Assembly (NCBI GenBank): GCA_022605405.1
Contig: JABYQQ010000001.1
Span: forward strand, 1,302,001-1,366,000
Source: Earliella scabrosa
Lineage: Eukaryota; Basidiomycota; Agaricomycetes; Polyporales; Polyporaceae
DNA length: 64,000 bases
Direction of reading: 5' to 3'
Of the stretch, positions 45,478 through 57,264 are shown in pieces. Below the pieces are notes generated by a model. The model was not told the DNA's origin. It did not search any database and saw only the letters and a list, made by a program, of their open reading frames with translations. Each line of letters starts with the position of its first letter. Positions within the stretch are counted from its first letter, which is position 1. The translations under genes were made by a program, and so were the position numbers.

Positions 45478-47199
45478 TCACGTTGAGCTGCCCAGCTGCA
45501 CGCGTTCAAGCTCATCCCACAACTCGTCAAGAAGTGGCAGCGATCTCGCCCGAGAATCGTCGATGTCTAGCGCGGGGAAGAGGCGGTGTAGGACTCTCGC
45601 ACACTCCGCGATTGTAGCAGAATCGTATGCGGTACATGGCAGTCCAACCATAAGGATCTTGAGCGGATGAAGGTGTTCGGGGGGAGGAAGGGTTATAACC
45701 GGTGCTGGACCGGTGGGGAGAAGTGTGTCGAGCCCGAGACATAAGTGTGTTAGCTGAGGGCAGTGGAGCGAAAGGGGGACAAGGGATGCTAAGGACATGG
45801 ATTGGGATGGTGACTTGTAGAAGTAGTCCGGGAGCTGGAGACGCGTGAGATGCTTGAGATTCTGCGCTAGGGAAAGAATACCCTTGTCGGAGTAGTATAA
45901 TGACTGTGGCTCTTCGTCACCGGAGTAGTCTATAACCTCCAACTGCTTGAGTTGCGAGAGCTTGAGACACGGATACAGGACATCATGAATTAGATCCTTG
46001 TCTGTATCGTTGTCCGAGTTGATTTCCACGCACATTTCAAGGGCGAGGTTGCAGATGGAAGGCTGCGAGGTGGTAAGTGCATCCAGCACTGCAGTGACGT
46101 CGGGATACGGTACACCAAGGTCACCACCGGCCTGAGGAAATTCCGAGTCGGCATAGCTTTTCAGCCTGACGGCGTCGAGCTTTGGAGCTGATATAGATGA
46201 GAGGAAGGCTCCCATCACCGAGAATTGCCCCTCACAGGTGAGTATTTGCAGATTCGGGGCGAGCAATGTGCCTCTGTCACTCCACGTATCTGGGCCTGTG
46301 AAACGAAGCTGGAGCTCCTCCAAAGGTGCAATGAACGAATGGAGATCGTCCCAGGTTACGCTGGCCGTGACACCCAGCTTGCGCAGGTTTTGGAACGAAG
46401 GAATTGAAGAGTAGAACACCGTGGAGGTTGGGGGATTCAGCAGCAGGAACCCATCAATATGCAATGACCTAAGGGCGGGGAAGGTAGACGGCAGAAGCGC
46501 AAGCACGTCGGCGAGGTCTTCTTGTCTGTCGTGCTTGAACTGCGAGTGGTGTTGTAGCTCCAACGTCGTGAGGGAGGGGCAGGCGAGCTTAAGAAGCGCT
46601 CTCCCTGCCGACGGAGATTGGTACCATCGGAGAGACCTCAGCGCCGGGAGGAAGGTGGAGCCTCCATTGTGAGCGGTGAGGGCGAGTATCAGGTTCGGGT
46701 CCACATCGGTGCCTTCACAGTACATGCAGTTTGCATCCTGGATATGGCGAACGTGTTGTGCGTAGTTGAGGAACCTTGCCCATACAACCGGATCAGAGTG
46801 TCGTCGTTCGGATATAATCTGCGTGGACGTCAATATGCCACCTGGTTATGTGTCAGAACAATACCTTGAACTCACCATGCTGTACGGGCGCATTCTCCAA
46901 GTCTCGTCATCCCAAAACGTGCTACGGGAGCCGTTACCCTGTGTCGCCTCGAAGGTACTGCCATGCATGATATTGGTAGTCTGATGGAAGAGCTTCCAGA
47001 GCGGGTTGAGGTCAGGGAGAGTACGCCACACCAGGCGCAGAGCAGTCTCGGAAAAACTCCGACAGACGAGTGCTGCTTGAACGCACGTATTGCAATTCAT
47101 ACTGGTGTCCTCGTTTCTCTCCAGACTCTCAGTGAGCACGGCTTCCAGAATGTCAACGCAGTACAGCGCGCGATGACACCATGATCCGTAGTAAGCCAT
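45478..47199 (-). CDS. F-box-like / leucine-rich-repeat protein F1R (paralogue of F1L)
   Basis: Two exons on the - strand, 46876-47199 and 45478-46818, give 554 aa. The F-box-like N-terminus (HRALYCVDILEAVL, AALVCRSFSETALRLVWRTL, PLWKLF) matches F1L, as does the exon 2 start IISERRHSDPVVWARFL. LRR-like segments fill the rest (LTTLELQHH, LRSLHIDG, LKQLEVIDY). It uses a normal GTGAGT donor where F1L uses GCAAGT. An alternative start lies at 47232. It separates truncated B4 from decayed A3, and its position relative to A3-B3-F2R mirrors F1L on the left. The substrate of the putative SCF complex is unknown. Confidence 0.8.
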
Positions 47200-47558
47200 T
47201 GCTCTGTGACGTGCCTCTTCAGCATGATTCATAACGTGTAAAAAGCAAATACGGTTCACCTCCAACTGATAGAAGGCTTGCAGCAGCGGACTCTTCGGGG
47301 GACTGACAGTGGTGGACAGTGAGTTCAGTGGCAGGAGTTTGGCAGTGACTCCGAGCAAGCGCCGGCCGAGTTGAAACCAGCCATTGCCATTTACGGAAGG
47401 AGTGGCGCGACCAATACAACCACCGACGAGAGAACTAGTTCGATGCGTGCACAACAAGTGATTTCAATTGCCTGGTTTGATTATGCGACTATACGCAAGT
47501 GAAGAGGGACAGTCAAGGTATGATATGCACATAATAGCTCTGCCCCGGCCGCCCGATT

Positions 47559-48826
47559 TCAAGCGATTGGGCTGGCGCTCGGGGGCGAGTTCTTGCCGTC
47601 CTTCGTCGCGGCCTCCCGCTCGAGTCGGCGGATGGTCGCGCGGAGCGCGTCAATCGTCGCACCTTGCTTGCGAATCACTTGACTCTGCTCCGCGTTGAGA
47701 GCATGTGCCGCGCGTACGTCGGTCGCGAAATGGTGAATCGTGACGGCCTGCGCATTCACGCGAGCACGAAGTACTTGGCTCCCGGCGGTGAGCGTCGAGA
47801 TGATGTTCTGAGGCAAGTATCATCAGCCACAGGACAAATTGGGGGCGGAGGTGCACGTACCCTGAGCTGTGCTGTTGATGAACGGGCGGCCTCTGAGGCC
47901 CTCCGCAGCTCCAGAGTGCCAGCGTCGCCACCGCCGATCTTCGCTTGCTCATCGAGCGCCGCGCGAGCATCCTCAAGTTCGGCACGGAGTTTGCGCTCAG
48001 TGACCTTCAGAGCGCGGATCTCCCCCCGCTTCTCGCTGAGCTCGATGTCGTCCCTCGCCCTCGCCTCGCGCATTTCCGCGAGTTGCTGATCCGCAAGCTC
48101 CATCCTCTCGTGCATGCTCGCGATGATGTCGTCCCGTCGTGCCAGTTCCTTCTCGAGCGATGCCACCTGGCTTGCGCACCCGTCGTGCGCCTCGGTCGTC
48201 CTCTGCAGCTCGCGTGTCGTCTCCTCATGCTCGGCCTTGAGCGCGGTGAGCTCCTCGTCCTTCGCCGCAAGCTGTTCTTCCTTGGCCGTGAGCTCTGCTA
48301 CCTTCGCCGCGAGCCGAGCCTTGAGCCCTTCCATGATGGCCGCCCAACGCCGGAGACGGTCCCCGAGAGCCTTGTTGACCTGCCCCCCTTGCTGAAGCTC
48401 AGACCGTAGTACCTTCACCTCGCCGTCCCTCACCAGGTACGCCCTCCGGAGCCTCGCCGTCCACCAGTAGACGTAGCTGCAGGGGAACAGCAGCACGCCG
48501 ACGACGACGAAGGGACCCAATCCTACTAGGCGCAGGACGAACCCAACCGCGGTGAACACGAGGGACGTGAACGGCCAGATGAGGGTGAACGCGGACAGAA
48601 GGTAGAGAGCGGGAAGAAGACCGATGACGACGACGAGCGATCCAGTGATGAAGCGTACCCTGCGAGACTTGATCCGGGAGATGCCGAGGACGAGGGTGGC
48701 GAGAAACAGGGCGAAGGTGGAGATCTGGAGGCCGAGCACTTGAGCGCGAGAGGGGACGAATATCCAGTTCGGGAGGGGCGCCTCTGTTACTTTGGCGATC
48801 ATCTTGTACACATGAACATTAGGCAT
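47559..48826 (-). CDS. Truncated coiled-coil membrane protein B4
   Basis: Exons on the - strand, 47861-48826 and 47559-47807, give 404 aa against 911 in B1 and B2. The N-terminus (MPNVHVYKMIAK), four membrane segments and first coiled coil are intact and close to B1. In exon 2 the similarity stops after IRRLEREAATKDGK, and a foreign tail (NSPPSASPIA) ends the frame. Exons 3 and 4 with the Ser/Pro repeats are absent; F1R begins 360 bp further on. The break probably came with the rearrangement that placed F1R here. It may be a 3'-truncated pseudogene or a short, membrane-coil-only variant. The start was chosen at the conserved MPNV Met, as in the other copies. Confidence 0.7.
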
Positions 48827-49375
48827 GGTGGGCGAGTCGGACGTGGGGGTGGACGATCGGTGAGGGATGTCCGATGTAACAGCGCGCTCGAAAAGGATGG
48901 AGGAGAGACGACGACTTGCCGGTCGCGTCGGGCGCTGTGGAGGGATGGCGGGTGAGGACGAGGGCTGAACAACGACCGACAAGTGGAAGCGCTAGACAGC
49001 GGTGTCAGCCTCTCTGGTCATTGTCAGCCACCGTTCTCGGCGCGTCTCCCAGCATCTCCTACGGCACGTTAGTTAGAGAGTCCCTGGAGCACCGGTAGTT
49101 CAGCAGGACGTCGTGAGACACGGGGATTATAATGGGAGATGTATTAGGGTTCTGGGACAGGAATGACACGAGACGGCGGGGAATGAACACGACGAGGGAG
49201 ATCGGAAGGAGATCCAGAGACTAGGAGCAGGAGAGAATATGCAATCGATAACGGACAGGACAGGAGCGAGAGACGTAGACAGAGGCAACTTGCAAATGGA
49301 AACTATGTGTCGGGTCGGGAGCGGAGCAGAGCAGGGATAGCGATGGAAACGTTGCGGGTGGTGTTGACGGAAAGA
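48827..49375. other. A4-B4 intergenic spacer
   Basis: Counterpart of the A1-B1 spacer (9096-9657). No coding exon recognised. Confidence 0.5.
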
Positions 49376-51122
49376 CTACTTGACAAGGGCGAGCGGGCGA
49401 CGTGACAAAGGGAGGCGGGAGCCACGCATTGAAGACTCTTTCGTGGCGGGGGTCTTCGCGCGGGGTACCGCAGACGCAGGTACGGCGTTCTCCTTCGTCG
49501 ACTTGCGACCACTGGGTGCCTTGATCCCGGAAGGCGTCGTCGCACTTCGCTTGGAGGTGGTCGCCTTCGGGATGGTCGCAATGGTCGCAGTCGTCTGAGG
49601 AGCAAGTGTGGCCGACGCGCGCTGCTCGAGCTCGTCGATCTTCTCGCGGAGGACCTCAAGCGTCTGGTCGCGGTGCCGCAAGTACGTGCCGCGCCTCTCG
49701 TAGTTGACCTGCAGCGCCGACAGCTTCTCCTCCACCTCTTCGCGCTCGACCCGCATCGCATTCCGGATCACCGTCAACCGCGCCCGGCTCTCCCGCTTCT
49801 GCTTCTCGAGCTGCGCCGTGCTCTGGGACGCGAGCTCGACGAGCTGAGTCTCGCGCTCCTCGAGCTGACGCTTGAGGCTGGTGATCTCCTCTCCGGCGGC
49901 AGCGAGCTCCTCGGAACGCGGCTTGGACTGGAGGGGGGTGGGTGCAGCGAGTCGGAGTCGGGATGCGCTCGTGAGCTCGGCGATCGTGTCGTCGCGCGCC
50001 GCAATCGTGCGGTCCTTCTGTGTGAGCTCCCTCTCCTGCCGTTGGATCATGGCCTCAAGACGCTTGATCGTGACCTGTGTACACTTGTAAGTCCGCTTAA
50101 ACCCTCGAAAGTTTTGAGAAGCTCACCTGTGACTCGACGGACACCCGCAAAGCCTCCTCCATCTCCTTACGGTGGGCATGCCTCGCGCGGTGGACTTCCA
50201 GCTTCTGGTCATCTAGTGCGAGCTCGAGAGCATCGACTAGAACCTTCGTCTGGTCCTCGGCGGAGCGATGCTTGGAGATGGCGGCGTGCAGGTCCTCGAT
50301 CGTGGCCTTCTGTCCGGCGATGGCGACATCCTTCTGGGCGATGATCGCGTCCTTCTCCGACACAGACTCGCGGGCCGCGTTCCTCAGCTCCTCAGCAGTC
50401 GCCGTTGCGGTAGTCGCTTCAGCACGGGCGGCCTCGGCCTCTGACTCGAGCCTCGCGATCGTGACGCGGAGCTGTTCCAGGGCGACCTGACGTGGAGTGA
50501 GCGACCTGCGTAGCAAGGCAATGCCATATGACAAGAAGCTCACCGCGGAAACCGTGCCAGCCTCGTCCCTCTCAGCCAGCACCGCGTCCCTCTCCGCCTT
50601 CAGCGCCGCGACCTGCTCCTGGCTAGCCTTGAGAATGTCCTGAAGCTCGCGGACCTGTTGTTGGCTCGGTGATCTGCGGCTGACAAGCGCCCGGGATGCC
50701 ACATGGCGACCATGTGCGCGTCGGAGTCGAAGGCGACGAGGCGTGGAGAGCACTCGAACACCGACTCGGAGACCGTCTGCGGCGGTCCACGCACAGGTAG
50801 CCATAACGAGCAAGGTCGCAAGAGCATCGAGGAGCCCGTCGACGGAGGATGCGACGGGGACGGCGCCGAAGGACGGGAGGAGCGAGAGCTGACCGTACAG
50901 GCTGACGGCAGACACAGCGCCGCCTAGGAGGGCAAATGACGCGATGAGGTAGATGACGACGAAGATGATGCCGTGAGCCTTCGGGACGGTGCGGACGAGG
51001 GAGGTGACAGGGATGCCGAGGACGATGATGACGACGGAGACCGTGAGGACGGGGATGGCGGCCGTAAGGACAGGCAGGCCAGGAAGGAAGGCCAGGAGGA
51101 AGGTCACGATGTCGAAGAGCAT
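49376..51122 (-). CDS. Membrane-anchored coiled-coil protein A4
   Basis: Three exons on the - strand, 50544-51122, 50127-50486 and 49376-50074, phase 0, give 545 aa, colinear with A1. N-terminal membrane segments (FLLAFLPGLPVLTAAIPVL, IIFVVIYLIASFALL) are followed by the coiled coil with RLESEAEAARAE and EKDAIIAQKDVAIAGQKATI, then the basic tail SGRKSTKENAVP ending RRPLALVK. The first intron (57 nt) happens to be open and in frame, so an intron-retaining form would not be truncated by it. With A1, this is one of two full-length A genes. B4 follows it on the same strand. Confidence 0.85.
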
Positions 51123-51709
51123 GGCGTTGAGTGGTGAAAGGTGTAACTTGCTGAGTGCGACTGAAGGAGGTGGTGGACGGGGTGTAAGCTACGCGGGGCC
51201 ATGAATCGAAGACGACCGGCTCTTATGGCTTGTACCCCAGGCCAGATTCTAACGTCGGTCCGAGAGACTGCGTCCAGGCCTGCGGATGTCGAGAAACTGG
51301 ACATCCGAGTTTTGAACAGGCCCAACGTCTGTTGCCGTCCCCATAGAGGTGACCAGCTAGTGAACCTCTGCATAACCCTTGTCGGAGCCTCCATGCCAAC
51401 CTGCCGTAGTCACCTGGAACAACCATAACGTCGCAGAACGCTACTTGTCGTCGGTGTCGATGGTTAAGCGACCGATGAAGGAGCTGCGCACGACCGGAAT
51501 GTAGTCATTTCGGTGGTCCAAGGATCCTGGAAGCTCACGGAAGTGCTGCTTCACACGCGCTGCCATGGGAAGAGTGCCACTGGCCGGCGTGCGGTCGCGG
51601 TCGCGTTAAAGGGTGGCAGCTCGGTATCGGTGTTTTCTGCATAGTGAATAAGGGCCATGGAGTGTCGTCGACCATCTGCATGAGGGCGCGATGAGCAAAG
51701 TGTTCTCTG
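51123..51709. other. Conserved A4 leader and outer spacer
   Basis: The first 150 bases match the leader of A1, including CAGTCGCACTCAGCAAG read on the - strand. Beyond about 51430 similarity to the A units ends, which marks the outer end of the right cluster. Confidence 0.5.
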
Positions 51710-51764
51710 CTATAGACGCAAGCCCCGGGATGCGGATGAACATCGAGGACAGTTTGCACGTTTC

Positions 51765-52078
51765 CTCACCTGCTCCTCCACGAATCGATTCGCTGGGGCC
51801 TCTCCGATCTCCGGCGTTCTGAATGCGATGGCCCATCGAGGGATTTTGCTGTCAGCCGTGAAGTCGTCCGGGTAGACGTAGACGAGGCGGTGTAACTTGA
51901 AGTCACCCGTGTTGGGACAACGCAGGTCGAATTGGAACGCGCGGACGAGCTGCTGGAGTTCCCATGGTGAGACCGCCATCCCCGTGCGGCGGTTCGTCTT
52001 GCGATCGAACATAGCCTCGTACATGTCGCGTGCGACGGGTCCTACGGTCTCGATGATATCCAGAATAGTGTCGCACAT
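51765..52078 (-). CDS. Unidentified exon of a possible gene
   Basis: A coding-like frame starts MCDTILDIIETVGPVARDMY, continues WELQQLVRAFQFDLRCPNTG and RLVYVYPDDF, and ends NRFVEEQ at a consensus donor (GTGAGG at about 51764). Codon composition resembles the real exons of the window. A following stretch near 51545-51630 contains LPPFNATATARRP in a frame I could not join by a simple intron. I do not recognise a family. It may be a gene relic or part of a gene whose other exons I missed. Confidence 0.35.
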
Positions 52079-53044
52079 AGCCTCAATCGAGGACGCTCCT
52101 GGTTATAGGAAAGGCGTGACACTTCAGTGACACGGTGGCCGTCTTGCGCATGAGGCCAACCCTCGAAGACGTGGCCCAGTACTTGCCTCAAAAGTCGCGC
52201 CCCGGATACTGATGCACACGCACACATGAGCTGAGGGCCCTGACGACTACATAGACGTGACTTACGCGTCGTGAAGTCCACAGAGGGAGTGCCCTACGCA
52301 CATGCACGGACGCTTCTTCATTCAGCCTACAGTGTTGATCTGATCGGGGAGGGAGACGGGACATGTGCGATGGAGCGATTCGTGCAAATAGCGAGCACTG
52401 GGGGTTTGTGGTCCTGTTCAATATCGAATGTCGAATGTTGACCAGATGAATGCATTGTTCACTTGAGGATCGGGAAGGAGCATGAGTTTGGAAGGCGGGT
52501 CCGCAGCTTGGTACACCAGAAGAGGAGCGGTTTGACCTCTGGCATATGGAAAAGGACCACCTGGCTGTCTTGCAGAAGGCGAATGAGGAAATACCCAAGG
52601 GATACTGTTTTACCTACGTGTCAAGCAGGGATCGCCTCAGCGACCTGGGGGAAGAACAGGCGCACTCAGTGCCACTCACCGATACCACGCTGCCCATCAA
52701 TCACTGCACCAAGGTATCCCAACAACGCTGCTCTCCAGATGCGGGCATAGGTGTCCACGTATGACTGGCGGACATAGATGCACTCCTCCTTCGTCCGAAG
52801 AGAGGGTTGTCAGGCAGGGACCCCAGCAGGCTGCACCTATGAATATGATTTCACCGATGTTGATGGATTCCCCGGACCCGTACCAATCGTTATCGCATTC
52901 TTGACTTGAGACATGCGAGCTCCAAGGTTTCCTCGACGGCTTTCTAGCTAGGCAAGCTCCAGTATCCGGGATGAGTGAGCTCGAAGCCAACGAGTCTCGC
53001 AACGACGAGGACGCTGAGCGCTGAGGGATGGATGCCAAAATATT
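52079..53044. other. Region without recognised gene
   Basis: About 1 kb of short overlapping frames. One short + frame near 52546-52670 (HLAVLQKANEEIPKGYCFTY) looks mildly coding, but no exon chain could be built. Confidence 0.35.
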
Positions 53045-53310
53045 GCCACGCGAGCACAGAGATCCGTGGAGTGTGGGAAGATGGTCGTTTGTTCCCAAAG
53101 GACGCGGCCACGCGAGGACAGAGATCCATCGCGCGTGGGAAGATGAACGTTTGAGGTCCCCCAACCTATTTGGCCCTGTTTGGCCCAAGGGCCTACAGAA
53201 CGGCTCCCTGCCCTCAACGCCGGTCATTGGTGAGTATACTCATAGACAAGCTCCCCCATGGTCTTATTCGAGGCCCCCGGTGGCTGCCAGCGTAGTATAG
53301 GAGGGCGGCA
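53045..53310 (+). repeat. Upstream copies of a promoter-like repeat
   Basis: A block beginning GCCACGCGAGxACAGAGATC occurs at 53045, 53107 and 53413. The copy from 53107 carries the longer unit: GAGGTCCCCCAACCT, a TATACTCATAGACAAG segment at about 53235, and a degenerate GTATAGGAGGG at about 53294, where the third copy has its TATA box. This copy is therefore a duplicate of the zinc-finger gene promoter with a decayed TATA. Confidence 0.65.
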
Positions 53311-53412
53311 TATAGGTTTCAATACTAGAATACAATGTTACCAGCACGACTCGGAATGACGAAGAGGGAGGCTCACCTGGGCCGAGTGCCAGTACTAGTG
53401 TGAAGGGAGGAT

Positions 53413-53640
53413 CGCCACGCGAGTACAGAGATCCATGGTGCGTGAGAAGATGAATGTTTGAGGTCCCCCAACCTGTTTGGTCCTGTTTGTACCGATGTCA
53501 TAGACGCTCTCAGCCCTCAGCGCAGTGGTACTAAGTAACTTGAAGCAAGTATACTCATAGACAAGGCAGCCACCTCGTCCTCGAGGTCCTCCTCGAGGCC
53601 CTGGGGGCTGCCCAGGTATATAAGGGAGGTACATAACTAT
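53413..53640 (+). repeat. Proximal copy of the promoter-like repeat
   Basis: Third copy of the GCCACGCGAG-led unit, with GAGGTCCCCCAACCT, the TATACTCATAGACAAG segment at about 53548 and an intact TATATAAG at the end. It is the immediate promoter of the C2H2 gene. Confidence 0.65.
53617..53624 (+). promoter_or_regulatory. TATA box of the C2H2 zinc-finger gene
   Basis: TATATAAG, 107 bp before the ATG at 53724, the same spacing class as in the SMP gene. Confidence 0.6.
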
Positions 53641-53723
53641 GATAGGCCAAAACCCATCTTTCTCCCCAACCCCCACCATCGACGACTCACCTCCTACAGA
53701 CCGTCCAGCGCCAACCTGCCGCC

Positions 53724-54858
53724 ATGCTTTCCACCCAACAGTCCGTCTCCGGCCCGTTCTACCCACCGTACACACCGTACATGGCGATTGACTCAACCGG
53801 ACACGCCGAAAGCTACCCGCTTACCGAACAAGCCTCACTTGTCGGCTACTACGACTTATCCTCACCATGGACCGATGCCTCCGATTCAGAAGCGTTGTGC
53901 TACCAGCCGTCGAACTGGGAGCTCAAACACGAGTTGCGCGACAACTAGTGGGTGGTATTTTTTAATTTTTAGACATGCAGCTAACCTTTATGCATACTGT
54001 AGTCTCTCTAATGATATGTTCGACCCCTTCTCTATCCCACTGACAGACCTGTCGAGCGTCTCAACCACCGATTCCCAATCATCTCTTGCGTCAGTTAACG
54101 CCGAGGTACATAACCTCGCCCTCTCGGACCCGCTCGCATATGAAGCGGCGTCTGTCCCGTCGAACCTGGGCCCATCGCTGCTCGCCAACGATGTGTCGCA
54201 CCACCAGCAGGTCCACCTCTCCACGCAGTACGGAACCGAGCAATCCCACTCTCCTTCGGAGTTCTCGGCCATGCCGTCTATGCCAGAATACATCTCACCC
54301 GCCGTCCTGGAGCGCCCCACATCACCAACCAAGTCCTCTCAAGTAACACCGCGACGCCGTCGCACCCCCCGCACCCCCCGCTTCTCCTCGTCTTCTCCCT
54401 ACCCTTCTGCCTCACCCGAGCCAGTTTCGTCCCATGCTGTCCCGCAGCTGACGACCTACCCCCGGCGCAACGTCCAGGTCCCGTCCTCCGGTGCCTCAAC
54501 CTCGCACTCCTCCGAGTCACCCACGCCCACAAACCGGTGGAAATGTCCGCACTGCTCGTACATCCAGCACAACCGCCGCGCGCCCGACTTCAAGCGGCAC
54601 GTCGCGACGCACACCCGCTCCGCGGACGAGGTGCTCTGGGCGTGCTGTGGTGTCCCGTTGGACGAGGCGCTCGCACGGGGCGTTCCCGAGGACGTCGTGA
54701 GGGAGGAGGAGCCGTTCGAGTTCGGGGGAACGCGGATGGTGGGAGGATGCCGGAGGACGTTCAGTCGGCGGGACGCGCTCACGAGGCATCTGCGGAGGGA
54801 GGAGGGTCGGTGCTTTGGTGATGCGTTTGCGGATTACCAGCCTGGGAACAACCTGTGA
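53724..54858 (+). CDS. C2H2 zinc-finger transcription factor
   Basis: Two exons, 53724-53947 and 54003-54858, give 359 aa. Exon 1 ends within a Tyr codon (AAC TA|gtgggt); reading through would hit TAG, so splicing is required. The middle is Ser/Pro-rich with a basic run (RRRRTPRTPRF). The first finger at about residues 253-276 is WKCPHCSYIQHNRRAPDFKR, then HVATH (C-x2-C...H-x3-H). The second, atypical unit reads WACCGVPLDEA, then GGCRRTFSRRDALTRHLRRE, then a final Cys. This two-part arrangement is common in basidiomycete C2H2 factors. It is a presumed nuclear DNA-binding regulator; targets are unknown. Its promoter is duplicated upstream. Confidence 0.85.
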
Positions 54859-55472
54859 GTCGGGGAGGCGTTGCAAGACTCGAATCTGCGTTGGGATGCC
54901 TCGGAATTGTATGTACTATTGCGGTTCGCGTGTAGGATTAGTGTCGGTGGGTGCTATGTATCGGTGCATCGTACGAAACGTGTTCGTTGTGACAACATGA
55001 ACTGATAACTTCCAGTGTTGCGATAGTCATGTCAGGTATCCGGTGACAATATGAAAGAGTGGAACTGAGCGATATCAACCGAGCAATTGATCCCGCGTTG
55101 AACCTGGGCTGACTTGAGATAGAATGACTCGTCGTATAAGAGATCGGAGGAATGGGTCGACCTTCGCAAATGGCCCCCATTCTCAACTACCAAATTGATT
55201 AAATAAGACGGTGAGACCTATGTTAAATTGTGGTGTCAGTAGAAGACCGTGCCATGACGTCGTATGGCCGCTTACCAGACAGATCCTCGAGGCTCAGCCG
55301 TCGTGGAGAGATAGACTCGGAGTCGGATATGATGAGCCTGAGAGAATGACATGATACATTGCATAGGCTGAGGATAGAGGTAGCGGCTAGCCACGGCTCT
55401 CGAAGAATACATTGCACTGTACACTCAGCGGACCGGGAGAATATGAATATGCTACATACATTCGTCACGTCG
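54859..55472. other. Convergent intergenic region
   Basis: AT-richer than the coding sequence around it. Holds the 3' ends of the zinc-finger and amidohydrolase genes. Nothing else recognised. Confidence 0.4.
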
Positions 55473-56975
55473 TCACTTCTGCACGACGTGCGGTTCCAAC
55501 CCAAGGTTGTATATTCTGTTCGCGTTCTCGAAGAAGGCGCGCTTTACGATCCCGATCGCCTGCGGCAGCGTGAGCTCCCACCTCCTGATCGAGCTCTCGA
55601 GCACCTGCAGCAGAGATTCAACTCAGTCATTCGGCTCCGAACATGCGCTCTAGATGACTGCGTACCTCGAAGAGAGCCTGCCGCGCCTGCAGCGTCCCTA
55701 GATAGTACGACTCGGGCCAGAAGTGTCCATCCGCTGTATGGGCGCCTGCGTGTCAGCCGGCCGCCTCAAAACCTGTCACAAGAAACGTAACACGTACTAG
55801 ACCACATGATCTTGTTCGTCGGGGCGAGCTCGAAGACCTGCCGGAGGACCTCGCGCTGTCCATCCGGGCTCAGGAACGGGAAGATCTCGCCAAAGTCGAG
55901 AAAGACATTCTCGTACACAGCCGTGAGGTAGCCGGCCTCTTGCGTGAAAGGGTAGCTCGAGTGCAGGAGGACGACTTTCGTGTTCGGGTATGCCTTGATC
56001 AGGGGCTGGAGGTGTGCCGGGGAGGAGAGCGCCAGCGTGATGTCGTTGTCGCCCAAACCTGTATGGAACTGGACTGGAGGGCGTGAATCGTGCCGTCAGT
56101 AGCTAGGAATCTGAGGGGCAGAGTGCTCTTGTGGGACGATTACCTGGTTTGCCGCATTCCCCAGCGACGCGCATCGTCACGTTCACGACGAAGTCGTTCA
56201 GCTGCTTGTCGGCCAGGCGCAAGGTGCGGTTCGTGGCATACACCAGGACTTGCGTCATCAGGGGGCGCTCCATGCCATTCTCGAGAACAGCAGGCTCCTC
56301 AAAGGATACCACTGAGACGTCGAGGCCTGTCCTGTAACATGCGATCGACTTGAAGCCAGCGACCTCGGGGTCTGCAGCGTACTTCCTCAGCGCGGCTAAG
56401 AGACCGCTCGCCAACCCCTTGAAGAGTTCACTAGGAGCGATGTTGCTCTCCTGGATCTGCTTGTCCATGAGGCTCTTCAAGATTTCCTGACAATGATGTC
56501 AGATGGAACACCCCTCGCTCTCTACAGCAATCCATACCTCGGCTATGATCTCGACACGCACGATGCGCTTCGTCGGGCTGGGCGTGTACTTGTCGTGCCA
56601 CCGATACTCGTGCAGCGTCGACGCATCCTCCCCTCCAAGACCGTCATCGATCAGAATGCACTGTATGTTGGTCGGCTCCATGCACATCCTGCACAGCTGC
56701 TCGTACGGGAGCGTGCTCCGGAACGCCTTGATGGCCTCCCAATCCGCATTCGGACCAAGCGAGAAGAGCTTCGCGAGCTGGGCTGTTGCCCGATAGCATG
56801 CCATCGTCTGCGTCGCGTCCCTGAGCGGCCCCTCGCCCTGCGCCTCGCTGATGAGCCCTTCCAATGGGTAGGCATCCTTGTGCTCCTCACGCAGGAACGC
56901 GTGGGCGTGGTTGTCGATGGCGGGGTAGGAGAAGACGACCCGAGAAAGCTCCCATAGGTCCTTGTTGATGTCCAT
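55473..56975 (-). CDS. Amidohydrolase of the FluG N-domain / amidohydrolase-2 type
   Basis: Five exons on the - strand, 56538-56975, 56144-56486, 55798-56073, 55666-55733 and 55473-55604, give 418 aa. Metal-binding residues of the amidohydrolase TIM barrel are in place: His23-x-His25 in IDNHAHAF, His264 in VQFHTGLGD, His298 in VVLLHSSYPF and Asp354 in WSTDGHFWPE. The layout resembles the N-terminal nodulin-like amidohydrolase domain found alone or fused to glutamine synthetase in FluG. Here no glutamine-synthetase domain follows, since the protein ends NLGLEPHVVQK. It is likely a cytosolic hydrolase or decarboxylase; the substrate is unknown. The start is the first ATG, seven residues before a predicted helix. 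Confidence 0.85.
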
Positions 56976-57188
56976 GGTGCTCTAGTCACTGACCTTGGCG
57001 CTAGACAGACCTGTGAAGAGTGCATGATAAACCGACGATAGCACATCCGTACCACTGTCTGTTACGATCGTTTGGTACTGGGCTGAGTTCTTGGCAACAT
57101 GGTGAATGATTGCGACTCCGAGGATCCAGTTGTAGTTGGCCCGAAGAAGCCGCAAGGTTATGATATTACAAATGTTCTGTGAACCAGC

Positions 57189-57260
57189 TCTCTGTTAGTA
57201 TATCGGTTAGTACACGCGCCTGTCACGCGCGAAAGCGGGGTTCGACTCCCCGACAGAGAG
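57189..57260 (+). tRNA. tRNA-Asp (anticodon GUC)
   Basis: A 72-nt cloverleaf without intron. Acceptor TCTCTGT pairs with ACAGAGA plus discriminator G. The anticodon stem CGCGC/GCGCG encloses CTGTCAC, with anticodon GTC. The T arm is CGGGG-TTCGACT-CCCCG. The A-box-like TAGTATATCGG and B-box GGTTCGACTCC internal promoters are present, and a TTTT run at 57261-57264 follows as Pol III terminator. Confidence 0.95.
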
Positions 57261-57264
57261 TTTT

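Noticed and set aside
50487..50543. Open, in-frame first intron of A4 read as coding
   Set aside because: The segment aligns with introns in A1 and A2, has GT and AG at the same places, and is not conserved as protein.
52956..53227. Overlapping short frames in the promoter-like repeats
   Set aside because: They arise from the tandem GCCACGCGAG units. There are no domains, and frames differ between copies.
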